The position numbers were made by a program, and so were the translations under genes. A stretch of DNA of 20,480 bases from VFZP01 sp043730365 (GTDB taxonomy: Bacteria > Acidobacteriota > Terriglobia > Bryobacterales > Bryobacteraceae): contig JAYTKJ010000633.1 of the NCBI GenBank assembly GCA_043730365.1, forward strand, positions 1-20,480, given 5' to 3'. The notes beneath the pieces are model-generated. The model was given only the letters and a program-made list of their open reading frames with translations. It was not told the origin of the DNA and did not search any database. Below, one piece after another: positions 14,729 to 20,480 of this stretch. Within the stretch, counting starts at the first letter, position 1. The number at the start of each line of letters is the position of its first letter.

Positions 14729-15832
14729 TCACCAGTGAGCTTGCACCGCGCAACGGGCAGTGGCGGTGGTCAAGGGAAGTGAGGCGCTGGAAGTGCTGAG
14801 GTCGAACGTCCCGGCCAAGACGGGGAGCGCGACTTGAACGTCTGTCCCGCCGCCCGTCGGCTTACAGACAGCATGTACGGCGGTGCCCGGCGGGATGTTC
14901 TTGGCCGTGACCTCCAGGGTCGGTGTGCCTCCGGTGTATTGAATGTCGGGAATTGACAGATCGGCATCGGCGTTAGCTGGGACGAGCGCTCCACCAACCC
15001 GAACCTGAAGGGAGCCCGGTTTGGGCAGCGGGATGGGAGCGTCGGGATAGGGGAACCGCTCGAACACTCCCGTAATTTGGGCGGCAGTGAGAACTGCCGG
15101 AACGGTGGTGGCTGCGTCGATTCGAACCCTGCCCATACTACCAGTACCACCAGCGATGAGTTTGAGTGTACCGGCGCCGAGAGTAACGCTTGGTGCAACC
15201 AGATGGATGGCTCCTCCGCTGCCACCTCCAGCACCACCGGAGGCCGAAATATTCCCAACCCCGTTTAAAACGACTGCGCCGGCCGCGACGATTCGGATGG
15301 CCCCCCCTCCCGCTCCGCCCCAGGTTGCAACGGAGTTACCTCCACCGGATCCTCCGATTAGTGGGAGCAAGGTCGTGGTGCCGTATATAAGGCCGCATCC
15401 AGTCAAGGGCGTAGCATGCACGCCGAAACAGGGGCTGTTCGGCGGGTACGTGGAGGCAAACCCAGGAATCGCCGTCACTCCGGGCGCACCCGGCCCGTGT
15501 CCCGCTGTAAATCCACCTGGACCGGGAACGGGCTGTGGGCCATTGATCGGTCCTCCAGACTGACCGCTGAGGCTGAGAACTCCATCGATCGTCACAGTGC
15601 CTTGAACCAGAAACACCACGGGACCGGGCGCCTTCATGTTGGCGGCTCTAAGGGTCAACGCCTCGGTCGGCCCAATGTTGACGCTAGTGAAGTGATAAAC
15701 ATTGTCGCTGTCGGCATCCCTCGCGCCGGGCATGAAAACCCCTCCGCCCGTCAATGCCCCGTCGCTCCCATTCGATACCTGGCCCCATCCCAGGGACGCC
15801 AAACCCAAACTTATCGATAGTAATCGTTTCAT
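14729..15832 (-). CDS. Exported glycine-rich surface protein, unknown function
   Basis: The product is 367 aa with a signal peptide (MKRLLSISLGLASLGWG). The middle is rich in Gly/Ala with beta-strand pairs such as GPVVFLVQGTVTIDGVLSLSG, GGGAIRIVAAGAVVLNGVG and GGAIHLVAPSVTLGAGTL, suggesting a beta-helix or similar repetitive fold. This type of exported protein recurs, from memory, in Solibacter-like genomes. The last part (SLQVRVGGALVP to the end) resembles an Ig-like module. AAGGAG lies upstream of ATG 15832. The start codon overlaps the stop of the preceding gene as ATGA, so the two are very probably translated together. Confidence 0.75.
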   Translation of the reverse strand: MKRLLSISLGLASLGWGQVSNGSDGALTGGGVFMPGARDADSDNVYHFTSVNIGPTEALTLRAANMKAPGPVVFLVQGTVTIDGVLSLSGQSGGPINGPQPVPGPGGFTAGHGPGAPGVTAIPGFASTYPPNSPCFGVHATPLTGCGLIYGTTTLLPLIGGSGGGNSVATWGGAGGGAIRIVAAGAVVLNGVGNISASGGAGGGSGGAIHLVAPSVTLGAGTLKLIAGGTGSMGRVRIDAATTVPAVLTAAQITGVFERFPYPDAPIPLPKPGSLQVRVGGALVPANADADLSIPDIQYTGGTPTLEVTAKNIPPGTAVHAVCKPTGGGTDVQVALPVLAGTFDLSTSSASLPLTTATARCAVQAHW

Positions 15833-17874
15833 TGCAGTCTCCTTTCAATTTCCTTCGAAACTCCAGACGCCGGTAGCACCAGCGTCCGAGTTAGATCCTT
15901 CTCCACCCACGCGCCTTCGCCCGCGGGCGTTACCGCGCGGATCTCGCCGGGTAACCCGGAGTCCTCCACGCTAAACTCTCCCTGCCCGTTGGTCCGCATC
16001 GCAACCGATCGGTGGAACAGCCACGCCGGGGTCAGAGCCCGGGGCGCCTGGCCGCCAGTGGACCACGACAGCACCAACTTGGGCGGCGCGACTCCCGAGA
16101 AATGCCGTACCTCGATTTCCTTGCGGCCCGGCTCGAGCGTCAACGGTCCTTCCACGCGCTGGCCCTCCAGGTATAGTTCCGCCCCGTCGCTCGATTCGAG
16201 CGTGAAGTGGTACTCGCCGAGGTTGGGGATTTCCACGAACCCTCGGAATCGCGCCGCATAGTCGGGCGAGAGCCCCGCGCCAAACGGATCGCGGCCGAAG
16301 GCTCCGTCAGGATTCGGGTAGAGCAGCGCCTGGACGGCACCGGAACGGTCTGGAGTGCGACCGGTGAAATCGGGCATCGATACCAGCGGCGTTTGCGAAT
16401 CGAAGTACTCGGCCGCCAGCCCCGGAACATCGAGCTGCACTTCGGTGTTCGCCAAGGGCTTCCCTTCGGCGTCCACTAACTTGCCTTGCAGCATGCGTGC
16501 CCGGGGTTGTTCCACTTGGAACGTCCGTATCGCGGAACCCACGCCGTTCGCACCGGCATCCTTGGCGACGATCTCCAGGGTCAGGTTTTCCACTCCAGCC
16601 GGGACGGCGAAGGTGACTTGGAACGGCGGACTGGTCTGTTCGGCGGCGAGCAGCTTGCCCTGCGCGCGGAATTCCGCCGCGGCAATGCCGGGCCACTCGG
16701 TACTGTTCGCCGCCAGCGTCACGATCTGTCCGGCGGTCAGCACCTCGAGCCCCGCTGCCTGGGAATCGCGCGCTCCAACGGAAGCTCGGGTGGCATGGCT
16801 TTCCGTTACTGGCCTGAGGCTGAGTGGACCGGCGCCGCGCTGTGCCGAGAACAGCCGGACTACGATATTGCGCCCGGTGGGCAGCGATGACACGTTCTGT
16901 GCGCTACCTATCGAAAACTGGGCGATCACGATATTGCGCCCCGTGGGCAACGACGATACGGTCTGCCCGCCACCTACGGAGAACTGGGCGACCACGATAT
17001 TGCGCCCCGTAGGCAACGACGACACGTTCTGCGCTCCACCCACCGAGAACTGGGAGACCACGATGTTCCGGCCAGTCGGCAGTGACGACACGTTCTGGGC
17101 TCCACCTACCGAGAACTGAGCGACCACGATGTTCCGCCCCGTGGGCAACGACGACACGTTCTCTGTTCCACCCACCGAGAACTGGGCGACTACGATGTTG
17201 CGCCCGGCGGGCAGCGATGACACGTTCTGCGCTCCACCTACCGAGAACTGCGCAACCACGATGTTCCGCCCTGCCGGCAGTGACGACACGTTCTCCGCTC
17301 CGCCCACCGAGAACTGGCTCACCACGATATTCCGCCCGGTAGGCAGCGTCGACACGTTCTCCGCCCCGCCCACCGAGAACTGGGCGACGACGATATTCCG
17401 CCCGGTAGGCAGCGACGACACGTTCTCCGCCCCGCCTACGGAGAACTGGGCGACCACGATGTTCCGGCCCGCCGGCAACGTCGAAACCGTCTGCGCTCCG
17501 CCCACTGAAAACTGGCTCACCACGATATTCCGCCCGGTAGGCAGCGATGACGCATTCTGCTCTCCGGCTACCGAGAATTGGCTCACCACAATATTGCGAC
17601 CGTACGGCAGGAACGCCGGCAGCGGAGGAGGCTCGACGGGCGGGGGCGTCCAAGCCAGCACCGGCTTGGGTGACTCCGTCAGCACGGCCACCTGGCTCGC
17701 GGTGATCCCGGTCACGTCCAGGTTGTAGTTCCCCGCTGGCGTGCCGGCAGGGACCGCGAACGTAATGGTTCGCGACGCGGCGCCGGAGTTTGGCGCCATC
17801 GACTCGACAATCATGTTCACGATCGCCAACGAAATTGCATGCTGGCCGCGTACCTGCAAGTTGGCGGCGAGCAA
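15829..17874 (-). CDS. Downstream part of a split surface protein: tandem 22-aa repeats, Ig-like and PA14-like domains
   Basis: This frame, about 681 aa, continues the protein encoded upstream at 17817-19307; recognisable sequence starts near 17920 (DKFTIAGTDFPTAETLLAAN) directly after an in-frame TGA. An Ig-like module (AASRTITFAVPAGTPAGNYN) is followed by a Pro-rich linker, twelve 22-residue repeats, an Ig-like segment (AAEFRAQGKLLAAEQTSPPF) and a PA14-type domain (LAAEYFD, then FRGFVEIPNLGEYHFTLESS, DGAELYLEGQRV, VRHFSGVAPPKLVLSWS), usually carbohydrate-binding. The end is VSKEIERRLQ. It overlaps the next gene by ATGA. A surface or secreted adhesin-like role is inferred from these domains. 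Confidence 0.7.
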   Translation of the reverse strand: MLAANLQVRGQHAISLAIVNMIVESMAPNSGAASRTITFAVPAGTPAGNYNLDVTGITASQVAVLTESPKPVLAWTPPPVEPPPLPAFLPYGRNIVVSQFSVAGEQNASSLPTGRNIVVSQFSVGGAQTVSTLPAGRNIVVAQFSVGGAENVSSLPTGRNIVVAQFSVGGAENVSTLPTGRNIVVSQFSVGGAENVSSLPAGRNIVVAQFSVGGAQNVSSLPAGRNIVVAQFSVGGTENVSSLPTGRNIVVAQFSVGGAQNVSSLPTGRNIVVSQFSVGGAQNVSSLPTGRNIVVAQFSVGGGQTVSSLPTGRNIVIAQFSIGSAQNVSSLPTGRNIVVRLFSAQRGAGPLSLRPVTESHATRASVGARDSQAAGLEVLTAGQIVTLAANSTEWPGIAAAEFRAQGKLLAAEQTSPPFQVTFAVPAGVENLTLEIVAKDAGANGVGSAIRTFQVEQPRARMLQGKLVDAEGKPLANTEVQLDVPGLAAEYFDSQTPLVSMPDFTGRTPDRSGAVQALLYPNPDGAFGRDPFGAGLSPDYAARFRGFVEIPNLGEYHFTLESSDGAELYLEGQRVEGPLTLEPGRKEIEVRHFSGVAPPKLVLSWSTGGQAPRALTPAWLFHRSVAMRTNGQGEFSVEDSGLPGEIRAVTPAGEGAWVEKDLTRTLVLPASGVSKEIERRLQ
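16845..17613 (-). repeat. Tandem array of about twelve 66-bp repeats coding for 22-aa units
   Basis: Counted from the protein, the core GRNIV recurs twelve times at a 22-residue period; a typical unit begins SLPTGRNIVVAQFSVGG and ends with A(E/Q)NVS. The first unit (FLPYGRNIVVSQFSVAG) and the last (GRNIVVRLFSAQ) are the most divergent; inner units are almost identical in both protein and DNA. Alternating hydrophobic residues suggest beta strands. Such an array is expected to change copy number by slippage or recombination. Confidence 0.92.
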
Positions 17875-19307
17875 GGTCTCGGCGGTGGGGAAGTCAGTGC
17901 CGGCGATCGTGAATTTGTCCGGCTGTCAGGCACGGGCGACGGCGCAAGATAGGAGATCATGAACGGGAACCGTATCACAGGCGTATTGCTGCCCTGGACT
18001 CGATTCCCAATGGTGGACAGCGCCACGACACTCACGCTCGCTTGCCCGGACGGAAAGGGGCTGAGGAGTTCGAACCGGATGGTGCGAGTGGCGCTCGCCG
18101 CGGCAGGTGTGATCGAGACCGGTTGCAGAACCGCTCCGGGTACGCTCGCGGCCAGTGTCATGCCCGCAGGTTCGAATGTTTCCACGGTGAAACCGGCGCC
18201 GGTCATTTCGTATAGGGTCCCGCCCACCGAGACGGGATCGGTAAGTGAGATGAAGCTGGTTGTGCCCACGTTGATGGTCACCACCGGCTTGAACGGAGTG
18301 GCCTCGTACGGCGTGCCAGCGATGTTGATCAGCGGACTTAGTTCATAGTCATTCGCCGGGAGCGCCAGCAGAGGTTGCTCTGGAAGCGAGACCGTGGCGG
18401 GCATCCGGAAGACGATGGTACGCGCGGGGCCGGACGCGGGCGAAATGGAGAGCACTTGCGCCGGTACGGAGAATCCAAAAACGCGCAATGAGATGGCAAC
18501 GTCTGGTACGCCTATGACGGCTGCGGGGGGGAAGTTAGTGCCGGTAATCGAATAGGTCGCGCCGGGAGGTCCGGCTGGAGCAACGGGCGCGCCGAAGGTG
18601 ATCGTGTTCGGCGAAACGATGCGCGGCTCCGGGGAGGCGCTGGCGAACGGCCCGCCGGCGGTGGTGTTGCCCGATATGTCAATCTCGTAAGTCTCGTTAC
18701 TGGCGGGAAGCCCGAAGGGGGCGGACACGGTCAACGTCTGCTCGCCTCCGATTTCGGGCGACACGCCTGTCACGAGGGCGAAGTATTGACCGGGCGAGCT
18801 GATCGGGTACAGGTTCACCTGCGGAAAACTGATCGCCTGCCCAACCGGAACCCCGGTTGCTGTAATCGTAAACGACCCTCCCGGGGCTAGCGTGGCGGGG
18901 GTTGGAGCATTGAAACTAAATCCCAGCGTGGGGTTTGGGCCGGAGACGGCAATAGGAATGTTGCGGGCCGTCACGAATGGTTGCCCGTTGGTGAACTGGC
19001 CTGCGATCGACAAAGACTGGCTACCTTGAAATGCCCCCGGGGGTACTGCGAACGTCAGATTCCGTGTCTTGCCTGAGCCAGTTACAGCCGTTGCCAACCA
19101 GATTTCGAAGCCCGCCGCTACTGTAGTGGCGCCGACATTGATATCGGTTCCAAATGGTACTCCGTAGAGCTGCACCTGAACGGACCCGCCGGGCGACACT
19201 ACCCTGGGGACGGGTAGGCTGGGTATGAGTTGTTCCTGCGCCAGCGCTGCCGGCGCGATGGCTGTCAGGCACAGTGCCGGTAATAGGCATGCACGAGACA
19301 AACTCAT
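17817..19307 (-). CDS. Upstream part of a split exported protein with Ig/TIG-like modules
   Basis: From ATG 19307 (GGAGGAA upstream) the product begins with a signal peptide, MSLSRACLLPALCLTAIAPA then ALAQ. It then has several modules of about 90 residues that share the motif (S)(A/K)TR(T/N)(I/L)xFxxP, for example GKTRNLTFAVPPG, GPARTIVFRMPA and SATRTIRFELLSPF, consistent with Ig-like folds. Native sequence runs to about SYLAPSPVPDS near 17925; the last 31 or so residues are out of frame and Ser/Pro/Arg-rich. Adding one base at 17919-17923 restores one protein of about 1,160 residues with the following frame. It is first on this strand behind the LuxR-type regulator, with 142 bp between the start codons. 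Confidence 0.72.
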   Translation of the reverse strand: MSLSRACLLPALCLTAIAPAALAQEQLIPSLPVPRVVSPGGSVQVQLYGVPFGTDINVGATTVAAGFEIWLATAVTGSGKTRNLTFAVPPGAFQGSQSLSIAGQFTNGQPFVTARNIPIAVSGPNPTLGFSFNAPTPATLAPGGSFTITATGVPVGQAISFPQVNLYPISSPGQYFALVTGVSPEIGGEQTLTVSAPFGLPASNETYEIDISGNTTAGGPFASASPEPRIVSPNTITFGAPVAPAGPPGATYSITGTNFPPAAVIGVPDVAISLRVFGFSVPAQVLSISPASGPARTIVFRMPATVSLPEQPLLALPANDYELSPLINIAGTPYEATPFKPVVTINVGTTSFISLTDPVSVGGTLYEMTGAGFTVETFEPAGMTLAASVPGAVLQPVSITPAAASATRTIRFELLSPFPSGQASVSVVALSTIGNRVQGSNTPVIRFPFMISYLAPSPVPDSRTNSRSPALTSPPPRPCSPPTCRYAASMQFRWRS

Positions 19308-19407
19308 GTATGGACGTTCCTCCAAATAAAAACCGCCGTCGCCCAGTCTTTGCCAATTGCTTTTGCGGTCTTGATACCGTATGCTACAGAAACTTGGGTT
19401 GCCTGTG

Positions 19408-19428
19408 AATACGCCATCTTGGCGTATT
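19408..19428. promoter_or_regulatory. Candidate operator: perfect 8-bp-arm inverted repeat before the LuxR-type gene
   Basis: AATACGCC (19408-19415) and GGCGTATT (19421-19428) are perfect arms around the 5-nt spacer ATCTT. This is 21 bp in all, a length fitting LuxR/NarL-type dimer sites. It lies between the two divergent start codons (19307 and 19450) and ends 7 nt before the GGAGG of the luxR-type gene. It could equally fold as an RNA hairpin close to the ribosome-binding site. A weak promoter guess is TTGCTT (19357-19362), 17 bp, TATGCT (19380-19385). Confidence 0.55.
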
Positions 19429-19449
19429 TTTCGAAGGAGGAAGTGTGAT

Positions 19450-20268
19450 ATGCCTCACGGTAACGGGCTCGATAAGCGTCTCCACTCGGCGCTCATGATG
19501 CTCTATGAGGCGGGTGGCAAGCAGACATTCCTCAACCGTTTTATGACGGCCGTCTCTACGTTACTGCCGGGCGACGTCCACGCGGGAATGGAAATAAACT
19601 ACCGCTCAGGAACTCTCCAGGGACCGCTAACTCCCGTGGACGCCATCGGGGCCGCTTTCGGCAGCGTCGAGAACGCCGCTCAGGCGATGCGGGAACTGTT
19701 GAATGACCGCGCCGAGAATCCGCTTTTGTTCCATGCGCACGCCCCCGGCGAAACACGAGCGGTGCGGATGGCGGACTTCTTCAGCAGAGAAAAATTCCAC
19801 GAGACCGCGGTGTATCGAAGCCTCTACCGTCCCATGCGGTTGGAGCAGGTGGCGGCCCTCACCTTCGGGCCGGATCCAGCCGAGCCGGACGTCATCCTGG
19901 GTGTCGCCGCCTGCCGGTCGAACCCGGTATTCACGGATCGGGAGCGCGATCTGCTAGAGGAATTGGGCCCGCACGTGTTATTGGCTTACGGCAACTCCGA
20001 GCGGTTCACCGGCCTCGAGTTAGCCGCGGGTCTGTCGCCGGAACGATGGGAGCGCGCCGCTTCCCGGCTCCGGCTTACCGCAAGACAAGCCGAAGTGATG
20101 AGGGCGGTTTTCCAGGGCGCGAGTAACAAGAAAACTGCCAGAACCCTGGGCGTCAGTGCGCTCACGGTTAAGAAGCATCTCGAGAACATCTATCTCACGC
20201 TCGGCGTCACGAGCCGGGAGGAAGCCGTCATGCGGCTCTTGACCGCCTCGGAGGTTGATGCAAAATGA
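19450..20268 (+). CDS. LuxR-family transcriptional regulator
   Basis: The product is 272 aa from ATG 19450, with GAAGGAGG (19433-19440) 9 nt upstream; the in-frame ATG at 19381 is rejected because it would read through the palindrome and lacks a ribosome-binding site. The C-terminal 66 residues (207-272) are a LuxR/FixJ-type HTH: LRLTARQAEVMRAVFQGASN, KKTARTLGVSALTVKKHLEN and IYLTLGVTSREEAV. The N-terminal 200 residues look like a small sensor region (possibly GAF-like, DRERDLLEELGPHVLLAYG) without the phosphoacceptor pattern of response regulators; the ligand is unknown. Its position suggests that it controls the divergent surface-protein genes and perhaps itself. Confidence 0.85.
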   Translation: MPHGNGLDKRLHSALMMLYEAGGKQTFLNRFMTAVSTLLPGDVHAGMEINYRSGTLQGPLTPVDAIGAAFGSVENAAQAMRELLNDRAENPLLFHAHAPGETRAVRMADFFSREKFHETAVYRSLYRPMRLEQVAALTFGPDPAEPDVILGVAACRSNPVFTDRERDLLEELGPHVLLAYGNSERFTGLELAAGLSPERWERAASRLRLTARQAEVMRAVFQGASNKKTARTLGVSALTVKKHLENIYLTLGVTSREEAVMRLLTASEVDAK

Positions 20269-20300
20269 AGCGATTCCGCTCGGATGGAAATCGAGTGAGC

Positions 20301-20334
20301 AAAAAACACGAAGGGCCACCTCGAAAGGCGGCCC
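20301..20334 (-). terminator. Intrinsic terminator of rpoD
   Basis: On the minus strand GGGCCGCCT pairs with AGGTGGCCC, eight Watson-Crick pairs and one G-U, around a 4-nt loop (20313-20334 on the plus strand). It is followed by TTCGTGTTTTTT (20312-20301). Read on the plus strand the stem also follows the luxR-type gene but has only a weak T-tail, so it may help to stop both convergent transcripts. Confidence 0.8.
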
Positions 20335-20354
20335 CCATTTGAACGCTTCTGCTA

Positions 20355-20480
20355 CTACCGCGCCGCCAGCAAAGCCCGCAAATGCCGCGCACGTTCAGGC
20401 GACCGCAGTTGCCGAAGCGCCTTCGCTTCGATCTGCCGGATCCGCTCCCGCGTCACATCAAATTGCTGGCCGATCTCTTC
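20355..20480 (-). CDS. rpoD: Housekeeping RNA polymerase sigma factor, C-terminal end (partial)
   Basis: Only the last 41 residues are inside the window; the gene continues past the right edge. The segment reads EEIGQQFDVTRERIRQIEAK then ALRQLRSPERARHLRALLAA, ending in Arg and two consecutive TAG stops. This is region 4.2 of a sigma-70 group 1 factor: the HTH that reads the -35 element (VTRERIRQIEAKAL). The C-terminal tail length and sequence fit RpoD closely. RpoD versus a near paralogue cannot be separated with full certainty from 41 residues. The convergent neighbour is the LuxR-type regulator. Confidence 0.9.
   Translation of the reverse strand, partial: EEIGQQFDVTRERIRQIEAKALRQLRSPERARHLRALLAAR

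Noticed and set aside
16845..17613. Repeat array as a CRISPR
   Set aside because: Units are contiguous with no unique spacers and keep a coding frame with a 22-residue period.
16355..17728. Long plus-strand ORFs and another minus-strand frame (16904-17653) across the 66-bp repeats
   Set aside because: A repeat unit whose length is a multiple of three keeps other frames open as well; the Ig/PA14 context and signal peptide identify the true frame.

Overview
The window reads as a chromosomal segment of a GC-rich Gram-negative soil-type bacterium, most likely an Acidobacteriota member near Solibacter/Bryobacter. This rests on gene content and protein flavour only: an S9 peptidase with a signal peptide, a Tat-exported TIM-barrel protein, large exported Ig-like/PA14 proteins, a glycine-rich exported protein, an Nramp-related transporter without the usual metal motifs, and the C-terminus of a housekeeping sigma factor at the right edge. 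No phylogenetic marker is complete, so the assignment is an inference.

Layout. 1-317 holds no clear gene but has dyad-rich DNA leading into an ABC-F translation factor (318-1955, +). 1988-3016 (+) is a small accessory patch: the tail of a probable polymorphic-toxin domain with no N-terminus or start, a closely following zinc-ribbon protein, and a DUF3467-like gene broken by a frameshift. 3044-9997 holds mostly single genes on alternating strands: S9 peptidase (-), a small unknown (-), a DUF2490-like outer-membrane protein (+), an ECHDC3-like crotonase (-), an Nramp-related transporter (+), a cold-shock protein with a long leader containing an intrinsic terminator (+), and a Tat-exported sugar isomerase/epimerase-type protein (-). 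10155-13190 (+) carries an animal-type myo-inositol oxygenase and polyphosphate kinase 1. 13279-13488 (-) is a small conserved-looking orphan.

13598-19307 (-) is the most unusual part: a run of genes with exported and repeat proteins, divergent from a LuxR-type regulator (19450-20268, +). Its first gene encodes a protein of about 1,160 residues with Ig-like modules, twelve 22-residue repeats encoded by a 66-bp tandem array, and a C-terminal PA14-like domain. It is split in this sequence by a 1-nt frameshift. It overlaps, by ATGA coupling, a glycine-rich exported protein. A doubtful small ORF and a triple-repeat GGGA/SKDH protein follow. A perfect 8-bp-arm palindrome just upstream of the luxR-type start is a candidate operator. 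The window closes with the rpoD C-terminus (-) and its terminator.

Two frameshifts are well supported (about 2836-2845 and 17919-17923) and one is doubtful (about 14560-14610). Base-calling or assembly error must therefore be weighed against real gene decay. The PA14/repeat surface locus with its divergent LuxR regulator is the best candidate for an undescribed system here.
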